This document shows positions 17,536-26,300 of a stretch of 64,000 nt of DNA, piece after piece (within the stretch, counting starts at the first letter, position 1; each line of letters opens with the position of its first letter). A program made the position numbers and the translations under genes. The DNA comes from an uncultured Lachnospiraceae bacterium (GTDB lineage Bacteria > Bacillota > Clostridia > Lachnospirales > Lachnospiraceae): the NCBI GenBank assembly GCA_910587155.1, contig CAJULA010000006.1, positions 64,872-128,871 on the forward strand, given 5' to 3'. Under the pieces are notes generated by a model. The model had not been told where the DNA came from and ran no database searches. It saw nothing but the letters and a program-made list of their open reading frames with translations.

Positions 17536-18858
17536 ATGCAGCAGCCGAAATTGCGTGATATCAGAATATTTATGATCGCCGTGAACTTTATCGCCGTATT
17601 TTTTTCCACAGTCTTTATTGCTGTGACAACGGAACAGATCTGTATGAATTATGAAGCCAGAGAATTTCTGGATACTATCCGGGCCATCCCTTTGCAGCCA
17701 TGGAAAAATGTGGCGGTGGTGACGGTTCTCTACATTTTGCTGGTGGCAGTCTATATCCTGCAGGAAAAGTTTTATGTGGATCAGACAAGAAATATCTATG
17801 TTTCGCTGGTAGTGGAATTTTCCATCAGTATGTTGATTGTCTTTGTTATCAATTTTAATTATAACGGACTTTTTCTTCTTGTATTTACCGGTGTCATCTA
17901 TTATGTAAAAGGAAATAAGGGAAAATATCTGGTTATTTGTCTGGCCATTTTCAGCTTCCTGTTGACGGATTTCAAACTGCTTTCCTATAATTTCAGCCTG
18001 TATTCCATCAATGATTATTTTGCATGTTATGATACGTCAGTGCAGGGTTATCTGGTGGGCGGTTATAATCTGCTCAATTCCCTGAATATTATACTGTTTA
18101 TTATTTATTGTATCCTGATGATACAACAGCAGCGGGGAACGATCGACGAGGTCAGCATGCTGTATGAGGAGATCCGCAAGACCAATGAAGATCTGGAAAA
18201 TGCCAATGACCAGCTGAAGGAATATGCCAAAATCACGGAGCGGATGGGTGAGACAAAGGAGAGAAACCGTCTGGCCAGAGAGATCCATGATACGCTGGGG
18301 CATACACTGACAGGCATTTCGGTGGGCATTGATGCCTGTATCACGATGGTGGAGTCTTCACCCAAAGAGGCAAAAGCGCATCTGGAGCGGATTTCCGCCG
18401 TGGCGCGTAACGGTCTTCTGGATATCCGCCGTTCCGTCAATGAGCTGAAGCCGGATGCACTGGAACGGCTGGGACTGGAGTCTTCCATCACCAAAATGAT
18501 TACAGACATGAAATCGGTGACGGATATGCAGATATTTTTTGACTGTCGTATGGGGCCGCTTAAATTTGACGAGGATGAGGAGAGCGCGATATACCGGGTG
18601 ATCCAGGAAAGCCTGACCAATGCCATGCGGCACGGGAAGGCCAGCCGGGTACGGATTGTGATGGAGCGACAGGAGGATATGGCCGTATTGACTATCCGGG
18701 ATAACGGTATCGGCTGCGGTGAGATGAAGAATGGTTTCGGTACGAAACATATTATGGAACGCATCGGTATGTTGAACGGTACGGTGGAATTTCAGAGCGG
18801 CGACGGTTTCAGTGTGATTGCCAGAATACCGATCAGATGGGGGGAAGAGTATGATTAA
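17536..18858 (+). CDS. Sensor histidine kinase, HisKA_3 (NarL/DegS type) with membrane input domain
   Basis: 440 aa from ATG 17536 (AGGAG at 17521-17525); ATG 17512 overlaps the previous gene but lacks a ribosome-binding site. About six membrane segments (residues 10-205) are followed by a coiled coil, the dimerisation domain with RNRLAREIHDTLGHTLTGI (phospho-acceptor His251), and an HATPase_c domain with IYRVIQESLTNAMRHGKA, IRDNGIGCG and GFGTKHIMERI. It overlaps the response regulator by 8 nt. The multi-helix input suggests it may contact the binding protein or the transporter rather than bind sugar itself. Confidence 0.92.
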   Translation: MQQPKLRDIRIFMIAVNFIAVFFSTVFIAVTTEQICMNYEAREFLDTIRAIPLQPWKNVAVVTVLYILLVAVYILQEKFYVDQTRNIYVSLVVEFSISMLIVFVINFNYNGLFLLVFTGVIYYVKGNKGKYLVICLAIFSFLLTDFKLLSYNFSLYSINDYFACYDTSVQGYLVGGYNLLNSLNIILFIIYCILMIQQQRGTIDEVSMLYEEIRKTNEDLENANDQLKEYAKITERMGETKERNRLAREIHDTLGHTLTGISVGIDACITMVESSPKEAKAHLERISAVARNGLLDIRRSVNELKPDALERLGLESSITKMITDMKSVTDMQIFFDCRMGPLKFDEDEESAIYRVIQESLTNAMRHGKASRVRIVMERQEDMAVLTIRDNGIGCGEMKNGFGTKHIMERIGMLNGTVEFQSGDGFSVIARIPIRWGEEYD

Positions 18859-19525
18859 AGTATTGATTGCAGACGATCAGGAATTGATCCGTCAGAGTCT
18901 TAGGATCGTACTGGATACAAAAGAGGACATACAGGTGACGGATGTGGCGGCAGACGGGCAGGAAGTGATCCGTTGTATCCGCAAAGAGATGCCGGATGTG
19001 GTACTGATGGACATCCGTATGCCCAAGATGGACGGGGTGCAGTGTACAAAGATCATCAAGGAGAACCATCCGGAAGTTAAGATTATCATTCTGACTACGT
19101 TTGACGATGATGAATATGTATATAATGCCCTGAAGTTTGGCGCCAGCGGCTATCTGCTGAAAGGGGTTTCCATGGATGAACTGGCGGAAGCCATCCGTAC
19201 CGTATACAGCGGACGTGCCATGATCAATCCCGATATTGCCACCAAAGTGGTAAAGCTTTTTTCACAGATGGCCAAAGCGGACTATACCATACAGGTGGAC
19301 GAACAGCAGGAAAAGGAACTGACGAAAACCGAATGGAAGATTATCGAACAGGTGGAATATGGAGCTTCCAACAAAGAAGTGGCGGGAAATCTGAATCTGT
19401 CGGAGGGAACCGTCCGCAATTATTTAAGCGCGATACTGAATAAACTGGGACTGCGGGATCGAACACAGCTTGCCATATGGGCGGTGCAGACCGGGGTCAG
19501 CATGAGAAAGCCGGATCATATATGA
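18851..19525 (+). CDS. Response regulator, LuxR/NarL family
   Basis: 224 aa from ATG 18851, in the kinase stop region (ATGATTAA overlap). Receiver domain with DDQE at the N-terminus, phospho-acceptor Asp54 in VLMDIRMPKMDG, conserved Thr in IIILTTFDDDEYV, and Lys in GYLLKGVS. The C-terminal LuxR-type helix-turn-helix contains LTKTEWKIIEQVEYGASNKE and NLSEGTVRNYLSAILNKLGL. It is the partner of the kinase encoded before it. The inverted repeat at 12373-12414 before the transporter 2 operon is a candidate target. Confidence 0.94.
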   Translation: MIKVLIADDQELIRQSLRIVLDTKEDIQVTDVAADGQEVIRCIRKEMPDVVLMDIRMPKMDGVQCTKIIKENHPEVKIIILTTFDDDEYVYNALKFGASGYLLKGVSMDELAEAIRTVYSGRAMINPDIATKVVKLFSQMAKADYTIQVDEQQEKELTKTEWKIIEQVEYGASNKEVAGNLNLSEGTVRNYLSAILNKLGLRDRTQLAIWAVQTGVSMRKPDHI

Positions 19526-20832
19526 GCAGAAAAAAGAAAATCGGACTGGCAGCAGGTATGTTCTGTATTCTGCTGCTGGCAGGGACAGCATTCTGGCGCA
19601 GCCGTCAGGTCACGGTGCTGGAGGTGGGTATCTTTGCAGGCAGTAACTGGGATGTGGCCAATGCCAACAGTTATGTGATTATCGACAAGGCCGTGGAAAA
19701 ATTTGAAGCGGAACATAAAAATGTCAAAGTGCACTATTACAGCGGCATCCGCAAAGAGGATTATTCAGAGTGGTTTTCCATACAGCTTCTGCGCGGCAGA
19801 GAACCGGATGTCTTTATGGTGTTGGGAGAAGACTTCAATCAGTTTGCGGAGATTGGTGTCATGAAAGATCTGGAACCGCTGATAGCGGCAGATCCGGCAT
19901 TTTCAAAGGAAAGCTATTATTCCACCGCTCTGCAGGCCGGGCAGTATGGTGGCAGGCAGTATGCGCTTCCCTACGAGACCGTGCCTACGCTGATGTTTGT
20001 CAATAAATCACTTTTAAACCGGGAAGGGCTGGAAGTGCCGGACAATGACTGGACCTGGGAGGATCTGTACCGGATCAGCAGCCAGGTGACAAAGGACCGG
20101 GACGGGGACGGTCTGATTGATCAGTTTGGCACTTACAATTATGGCTGGATGGAAGCGGCCTATTCCAACGGCGCCAGATTGTTTGACGAAAACGGGACAG
20201 AAAGCTATTTCAATGATGAGAAGGTGACGGAAGCCGTGCGCTTTGCCAAACAGATCACCGATTTAAACCAGATGCAGAAGGTGACAAGGGATGACTTCGA
20301 CAGCGGCAATGTGGCGTTTATGCCCCTTCCCTTTACGGAATACAGAACCTACAAGACCTATCCGTATAAGATCAAGAAATATACAAAATTCCAGTGGGAC
20401 TGCATCACCCTGCCGGCAGGGACGCAGGGCGGCAATACTTCTGTGATCAATACGCTGCTGATGGGGATCAGCAATCATACCCGACAGGAAAAGCTGGCAT
20501 GGGAATTTCTCAAACTGCTCACCTATGACGAAGAGATCCAGATGGATCTGTTCCGTTATTCCCAGGGTGTTTCCGTGCTGCGTGAGGTCACGACCTCAAA
20601 GGAAACAGAAGAAATCCTGCAGGCCGATATGGAAAAAAATGAGAAATTTATTGACAATAACCTGGTGAGTGATGTCATTGAAAACGGTGTGGTCACGCCC
20701 AAGTTCCCCAAATATGCGGATGCCCTGGTGATGGCGGATAATGAGATCAGCAGGATGATTGAAGATGACGATAACATAGACAATTCCATGAGAATCCTGC
20801 AGAGACAGATCGGCAAGTATCTGCGGAGGTAG
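19522..20832 (+). CDS. Extracellular solute-binding protein, family 1
   Basis: 436 aa from ATG 19522, overlapping the regulator stop (ATGA). One N-terminal hydrophobic segment (about 5-23) without a lipobox cysteine makes it a signal-anchored protein. The SBP_bac_1 fold is marked by VEVGIFAGSNWDVANANSY near the mature start, FEAEHKNVKVHYYSG, EPDVFMVLGEDFNQFAEIG, YALPYETVPTLMFVNKSLL and DNDWTWEDLYRISSQV. This is a CUT1-type binding protein, but no CUT1 permease or ATPase lies nearby. Its coupling to the two-component genes suggests a sensing role; a permease encoded elsewhere is the alternative. Confidence 0.85.
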   Translation: MSRKKKIGLAAGMFCILLLAGTAFWRSRQVTVLEVGIFAGSNWDVANANSYVIIDKAVEKFEAEHKNVKVHYYSGIRKEDYSEWFSIQLLRGREPDVFMVLGEDFNQFAEIGVMKDLEPLIAADPAFSKESYYSTALQAGQYGGRQYALPYETVPTLMFVNKSLLNREGLEVPDNDWTWEDLYRISSQVTKDRDGDGLIDQFGTYNYGWMEAAYSNGARLFDENGTESYFNDEKVTEAVRFAKQITDLNQMQKVTRDDFDSGNVAFMPLPFTEYRTYKTYPYKIKKYTKFQWDCITLPAGTQGGNTSVINTLLMGISNHTRQEKLAWEFLKLLTYDEEIQMDLFRYSQGVSVLREVTTSKETEEILQADMEKNEKFIDNNLVSDVIENGVVTPKFPKYADALVMADNEISRMIEDDDNIDNSMRILQRQIGKYLRR

Positions 20833-20947
20833 CGGGGACGGCTCACGGAGATTTGATTTGAATGCGTGGAAAGGTCAAAACCTGTCAGGTTTTCCTTTCA
20901 TGAAAGTGCGTATGGTTCTGAAAGCATAAATATTCGTTTCAATCTCT

Positions 20948-20976
20948 TGTTTCCCGCTTTTACTTGTATTACAATA
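20948..20976 (+). promoter_or_regulatory. Promoter of the sugar kinase gene
   Basis: TTGTTT (20948-20953), 17-nt spacer, TACAAT (20971-20976), about 105 nt before the kinase start. Confidence 0.55.
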
Positions 20977-21080
20977 GAAAAAACGTTGCAGGCAAGACGG
21001 TCTGCTGCGGAACGAAAACCGCAGATGCAGGAAGGCGCGAGGGAGTGTATCTGCGGAACTTATCATAGGAGGACTGACGG

Positions 21081-22049
21081 ATGGCAAAGAAATATGATGT
21101 TGTGGCACTGGGAGAGCTTTTGATTGATTTTACAGAAAATGCGGTAAGCAGCCAGGGGAATCCTCTGCTTGAGGCGAACCCGGGCGGAGCGCCCTGCAAT
21201 GTGCTGGCGATGCTCAACAAACTGGGAAAAAAGACTGCCTTTATGGGCAAGGTGGGAAGGGATCAGTTTGGCGTGATGCTGAAAAAGGTACTGGATGAAC
21301 TGGGGATCGGCACGGAAAGTCTTTATATGGATGAGGAAGTGCATACCACACTTGCTTTTGTACATACGGCAGAAGACGGGGACCGGGATTTTGCATTTTA
21401 CAGAAACCCGGGTGCGGATATGATGCTGGATGTTTCCGAAGTAAATGAGGAAATGATCCGGGATACGGAAATTTTTCACTTTGGTACGCTTTCCATGACG
21501 CATGAAGGAGTACGGGAGGCGACGAAGAAGGGGCTGCGTATCGCAAAGGAACATGGGATTCTGGTATCGTTTGACCCCAATCTGCGCCCGCCGCTCTGGA
21601 AAAGCCTGGATGATGCCAAAGAGCAGATTTTATATGGTATGGGACAGTGTGACATTCTGAAGATTTCAGATGATGAAGTGCTGTTTGTATCGGGATGCGA
21701 TATGGTGGAAGCGGGTGCGCAGTGGATCAGAGAGCATTATAGCAATATCAGACTGATGCTGACGACTCTTGGCAAGGAAGGCAGTGTGGCGTATTACGAA
21801 GACCTGAAGGTGGAGGCGAAGCCGTTTCTGAATCCGCAAACTATCGAGACAACCGGTGCGGGGGATACGTTCTGTGCCTGCATTCTGAACTATGTATTGG
21901 AGCATGGCCTTGCGGGTCTGACGCAGGAAGGCCTGAAAGAGATGCTGACCTTTGCCAACGGTGCCTCCAGTCTGATCACCACAAGGCGGGGCGCGCTGAA
22001 GGTGATGCCGGAGAAGGCGGAAGTGGAAGCATATATTGCCAGCCGGTGA
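21081..22049 (+). CDS. PfkB-family carbohydrate kinase, probable fructokinase
   Basis: 322 aa, ATG 21081 behind AGGAGG. N-terminal PfkB signature region NPGGAPCNVLAMLNKLGKK and the C-terminal signature ETTGAGDTFCACILNY, with the catalytic Asp in GAGD and the anion hole formed by the GAGD glycines. VSFDPNLRPPLWKSLDDAKE and LTTLGKEGS fit the fructokinase (ScrK-like) subgroup; ribokinase and KDG kinase are less likely. It phosphorylates a sugar in the cytoplasm with ATP. Its position after two sugar importers suggests it feeds one imported sugar into glycolysis. Confidence 0.87.
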   Translation: MAKKYDVVALGELLIDFTENAVSSQGNPLLEANPGGAPCNVLAMLNKLGKKTAFMGKVGRDQFGVMLKKVLDELGIGTESLYMDEEVHTTLAFVHTAEDGDRDFAFYRNPGADMMLDVSEVNEEMIRDTEIFHFGTLSMTHEGVREATKKGLRIAKEHGILVSFDPNLRPPLWKSLDDAKEQILYGMGQCDILKISDDEVLFVSGCDMVEAGAQWIREHYSNIRLMLTTLGKEGSVAYYEDLKVEAKPFLNPQTIETTGAGDTFCACILNYVLEHGLAGLTQEGLKEMLTFANGASSLITTRRGALKVMPEKAEVEAYIASR

Positions 22050-22058
22050 GCGGCAGGG

Positions 22059-22118
22059 AATCCCGCGGGCGACGGGCCAAGTGGCTGCTTGCAGGCATTT
22101 GGCCCGCCGCCCCGAGGG
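22059..22118. repeat. Dispersed palindromic repeat, module Y, inverted copy
   Basis: CCCGCGGGCGACGGGCCAAG...GCATTTGGCCCGCCGCCCCG begins 10 nt after the kinase stop. It aligns with the reverse complement of 13698-13757 along its length. Confidence 0.7.
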
Positions 22119-22177
22119 GGCATACGCTGCTGCTCTGCAGGGTTGTTGATTTTAGGTAACGGCAGATATGCGTGGAG

Positions 22178-22204
22178 CCGGTGCGGCGAAGGCGCACCGG
22201 TTTT
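22178..22204 (+). terminator. Terminator after the sugar kinase gene
   Basis: CCGGTGCG, GCGAAGG loop, CGCACCGG, TTTT. Confidence 0.8.
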
Positions 22205-22220
22205 ATCTGTAAACGGATAA

Positions 22221-22787
22221 TCAACAGTTTCTCAGCTCCGGATAAAAGGTAATAGGAGACTGTATTCTTTCATGCTCTCCGATCAATTTCTCCATCCATA
22301 TCATATGATACCAGCGGTCAAATTTATATCCACATTTATGAAATTCTCCTACCTTTACAAACCCCAAATGGGCGTGGAAGTCGGCACTGTTCGTTGTCAG
22401 GTACTCATCATCATGCTCCGGATAGCCAATACAAGCGTATAGATTGAGGATACCCATATCATGCAATGCTTTTTCCATCGCTTCATAAATAGCTCTGCCC
22501 ATCCCGCGTTTTTGTGCGTTGTGGTCAAGGTAAACGGTCATTTCGCAGGACCAGTCATAGGCCGCTCTGCCGACAAAAGCGTCTGCATATGCGTATCCTT
22601 CAATATGGCCGTCTTTCACAATGACCAGGTATGGATAACGGCGCATCGTCTTTTCCATTCGCCTCTGAAATTCTTCAAGAGATGGCGTATCGTACTCAAA
22701 GGTTATTGCTGTGTTTTTTACATAATAGTCATATATTTCCAATATACGCTCTGCATCTTCCATAGTGGCATTCCGAACAGTGATCAT
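22221..22787 (-). CDS. GNAT family N-acetyltransferase (phosphinothricin-acetyltransferase-like)
   Basis: 188 aa. GNAT fold: N-terminal ITVRNATMEDAERILEIYDYYV, the PAT-like VKNTAITFEYDTPSLEEFQR segment, central strands YPYLVIVKDGHIEGYAYADA, the acetyl-CoA loop QKRGMGRAIYEAME, and the C-terminal HAHLGFVKVGEFHKCGYKFD. That last block is characteristic of the PAT/Bar-like branch, which acetylates amino-acid-like amines. The substrate here is unknown. ATG at 22785-22787 is preceded by GGGAGAG. It is convergent with the sugar kinase. Confidence 0.88.
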   Translation of the reverse strand: MITVRNATMEDAERILEIYDYYVKNTAITFEYDTPSLEEFQRRMEKTMRRYPYLVIVKDGHIEGYAYADAFVGRAAYDWSCEMTVYLDHNAQKRGMGRAIYEAMEKALHDMGILNLYACIGYPEHDDEYLTTNSADFHAHLGFVKVGEFHKCGYKFDRWYHMIWMEKLIGEHERIQSPITFYPELRNC

Positions 22788-22879
22788 CCATATCTCTCCC
22801 TTCCTATTCCCATTTGCTGACTTATTTTCATGCTATTTTTTCATATCCTGACAAGCCTGTCATATCTGATAACCTTCGC

Positions 22880-22914
22880 AGTCAAAGACCCCGCAGCAAG
22901 CTGACGGGGCATCA
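22880..22914. repeat. Dispersed palindromic repeat, module X, partial copy
   Basis: A 35-nt stretch starting GTCAAAGACCCCGCAGC, 33/35 identical by eye to 13630-13664. Only the left arm is present, so it cannot fold like the full copy. Confidence 0.75.
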
Positions 22915-22922
22915 AAATGGTA

Positions 22923-23051
22923 TTATTCTTTTATTTTATCAATCTCCGTGAGATTAACACCTGCTACATTGAGTAACGCTTTGTGAGTGACATATTCTTC
23001 TTTAAGATCCGCATATGTTTCCGCAGCGTTTTCTTTTCTTGCTAACAGCAT
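22923..23051 (-). CDS. Small unrecognised protein, possibly a gene remnant
   Basis: 42 codons plus stop from ATG at 23049-23051. It starts MLLARKENAAETYADLKEEY and ends TEIDKIKE, a soluble acidic helical peptide. I do not recognise the family. A promoter-like element shared with the gene at 31105-31482 lies just upstream (23079-23107), which favours expression. There is no clear Shine-Dalgarno sequence before the ATG. The bordering repeat fragment (22880-22914) suggests a rearranged area, so a truncated gene is possible. Confidence 0.4.
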   Translation of the reverse strand: MLLARKENAAETYADLKEEYVTHKALLNVAGVNLTEIDKIKE

Positions 23052-23078
23052 ACGTCTTTTAGCTATTGTTACAATGCA

Positions 23079-23107
23079 AGTATATCACGAACAAAGCGTA
23101 AAGTCTA
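23079..23107 (-). promoter_or_regulatory. Promoter module, copy 1 (leftward)
   Basis: Leftward TAGACT, 17-nt spacer, TATACT, followed by TTGTAACAAT. The 11-mers AAGTATATCAC and GTAAAGTCTAT on the + strand and their 9-nt spacing are identical to those at 31609-31639. Confidence 0.6.
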
Positions 23108-23205
23108 TGGAATTGTCAACGAAGGTTTATCCAGAGGGGGAATCATGTTACTGGATGTGAATGGCAGCTGAAACGAATTTGCCGAAAGAGTATTTCATTC
23201 AGGTC

Positions 23206-23234
23206 TTTACAAGCGCGAAAAAACAGTGTATGAT
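23206..23234 (+). promoter_or_regulatory. Promoter of gltB-gltD
   Basis: TTTACA (23206-23211), 17-nt spacer, TATGAT (23229-23234). Transcription would start near 23241, 150 nt before the gltB start codon. Confidence 0.6.
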
Positions 23235-23262
23235 AAAGGCCGTAATAAAACAGAGATGGAAA

Positions 23263-23326
23263 AGCCAATCCGAAGATGGACAACCGCGAAGATGCGGTGA
23301 CATCTTCGGTTTTTGTGTTTTTGGCT
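23263..23326 (+). promoter_or_regulatory. Leader terminator/attenuator of gltB-gltD
   Basis: CCGAAGATG (23270-23278) pairs with CATCTTCGG (23301-23309) around an inner ACCGC-GAAGAT-GCGGT hairpin, followed by a T-rich run (23310-23322). AGCCAA and TTGGCT can extend the base. Because it lies between promoter and gene, it should control read-through into gltB. Confidence 0.6.
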
Positions 23327-23392
23327 AAACGATGTCAAAAGCATTCTGCTGTTTTCCTGTTACCCATATAAGATGAAAGGAATGGTACGCAT

Positions 23393-26300
23393 ATGTTTGA
23401 TGCAAATCCTGCTTGGCTTACCCCGCCGCTGTACCGGGAGAGTTTTGAGCATGACAACTGTGGCATTGGCGCCTGTGTCAATATCCGGGGCGTGAAAAGC
23501 CGTGAAACCGTGGAAAATTCCCTGAAAATTGTAGAAAACCTGGAGCACCGGGCCGGTAAAGACGCAGAGGGCGAGACGGGCGACGGTGTAGGCATTCTGG
23601 TGCAGATTTCACACCGCTTTTTTTCCAAAGTGACCGGACCTCTCGGCATCAGGCTGGGCGGGGAGCGGGAATATGGCATCGGTATGTTTTTCTTTCCCCA
23701 GGATGAACTGAAACGAAACCAGTCCAAAAAGATGTTTGAAATCATTGTCCAAAAGGAAGGGTTGGAATTTCTGGGCTGGCGGGTGGTGCCCACTGATCCT
23801 GGCGTGCTGGGGCATAAGGCGGCAGCGTGTATGCCCTGCATCATGCAGGCTTTTATCAAAAAGCCGGATCAGGTGGAAAAAGGGCTGGCCTTTGACCGGC
23901 TCCTTTATATCGTGCGCCGTATTTTTGAGCAGTCCACGGACAATACGTATGTGGTTTCCCTCTCGAGCCGTACCATTGTCTATAAGGGGATGTTTCTGGT
24001 AGGGCAGCTGCGGACTTTTTTCCGGGATCTGCAGAGCAGCGATTATGATTCCGCCATTGCCATCGTCCATTCCCGCTTTTCCACCAATACGAATCCAAGC
24101 TGGGAGCGGGCACATCCCAACCGCTTTATCGTGCACAACGGAGAGATCAATACGATACGCGGCAATGCGGACAAGATGCTGGCCAGAGAGGAAAACATGG
24201 AATCCGAGGCGCTTCACGGTCTGCTGCACAAGGTACTTCCGGCTATTAACGCCTCAGGCTCAGATTCTGCGATGCTGGATAATACGCTGGAATTTCTTGT
24301 GATGAGCGGCATGGATCTGCCGCTGGCGGTGATGATCACCATTCCGGAGCCGTGGGCAAATAACCGTACCATGAGCCAGAAGAAAAAGGACTTTTACCAG
24401 TATTATGCCACCATGATGGAGCCATGGGACGGGCCGGCTTCCATCGTCTTTTCAGACGGCGATATGATGGGGGCGGTGCTGGACCGCAACGGCCTGCGTC
24501 CCTCCCGCTATTATATTACGGATGACGATCAGCTGATCCTTTCTTCCGAAGTGGGAGTGCTGGATATCGACCCGGCGAAAATCATTAAAAAAGAGCGTCT
24601 CCATCCGGGCAAGATGCTGCTGGTAGATACGGTGCAGGGCCGGATCATAGATGACGACAGCCTGAAAGAGTCCTATGCCTCCAGACAGCCTTACGGTGAA
24701 TGGCTGGACAGCAATATGATCACTCTGAAGAGTCTGAAAATCCCCAACAGGAGGGTGCCGGTATTTACCGATGAGGAGCGCCGGCGGATGCAGAAGGCCT
24801 TTGGCTATACCTACGATGAACTCCGGACGAGCATCCTGCCCATGGCGCTGCAGGGCGGAGAGGCCATTGCGGCCATGGGTGTGGATACACCGCTTCCGGT
24901 TCTGAGCCGGACATATCATCCCCTGTTCCACTATTTCAAACAGTTATTTGCCCAGGTGACCAATCCGCCCATCGACGCCATCCGGGAGGAAGTGGTCACG
25001 TCCACGACCGTGTATATCGGACGGGAAGGCAATGTGTTGGAGGAGACGCCGAAAAACTGTAATATTCTCAAAGTAAACAACCCCATTCTGACCAACACCG
25101 ACCTGCTGAAAATCAAGTATATGAAGGCGGAAGGGTTTCTGGTGGAAGAAGTGCCCATTCTCTACTATAAAAATACCAGTCTGGAACGGGCGATTGAGCG
25201 TCTGTTTGTGGAAGTGGACCGGGCGTACCGGGATGGGGCCAATATCATTATCCTGAGCGACCGCGGCGTGGATGAAAACCATGTGGCTATCCCTTCTCTG
25301 CTGGCCGTATCCGCGCTTAATGAATACCTGGTGCGGACGAAAAAGCGGACGAGTGTGGCACTGATCCTGGAATCCGGAGAGCCGAGGGAAATCCATGATT
25401 TTGCCACGCTGCTCGGGTACGGCGCCTGCGCCGTCAATCCATATCTGGCACTGGAATCCATCCATGAGCTGATCGACAGCGGGATGCTGGATAAGGACTA
25501 TTATGCGGCGGTGGAGGACTACACCCATGCGGTGCTCCATGGCATCGTAAAGATTGCCTCTAAAATGGGTATTTCCACCATCCAGTCTTACAAGGGATCA
25601 CAGATTTTTGAGGCTATTGGCATCAGCATGGATGTGATTAACAAATATTTTACCAATACGGTAAGCCGGGTGGGCGGCATTTCCCTGAAAGACATCGAGA
25701 GGCAGCAGGATATCCTTCATTCCGGGGCATTCGACCCGCTGGGACTGGAGACCGACCTCACCCTGGACAGTCCCGGCAATCATAAGATGCGCAGCGGCGG
25801 CGAAGAACATCTGTACAATCCTGCCACGATCCATCTGCTGCAGGAGTCTACGAAGCGGGGGGATTATGAGCTGTTCAAACAGTATACGGCACTGGTCAAT
25901 GCGGAAGAGAGTGTGAGAAATCTGCGGGGACTGATGGATTTTCGCTATGCGAAAAAGCCCATTCCCATCGAGGAAGTAGAAAGCGTGGATCAAATTGTCA
26001 CCCGCTTTAAAACCGGTGCTATGTCCTATGGTTCTATCTCCAAAGAAGCCCATGAGACACTGGCCATCGCCATGAACCGTCTTCACGGAAAGTCCAATTC
26101 GGGCGAAGGCGGCGAGGATGTGGAGCGGCTGAGCGTGGGTGCGGACGGCATCAACCGTTGTTCTGCCATCAAACAGGTGGCCAGCGGACGCTTTGGCGTG
26201 ACAAGCCGTTATCTGGTCAGCGCCAAAGAGATTCAGATTAAGATGGCGCAGGGAGCGAAGCCGGGCGAGGGCGGCCATCTGCCCGGCGGCAAGGTCTATC

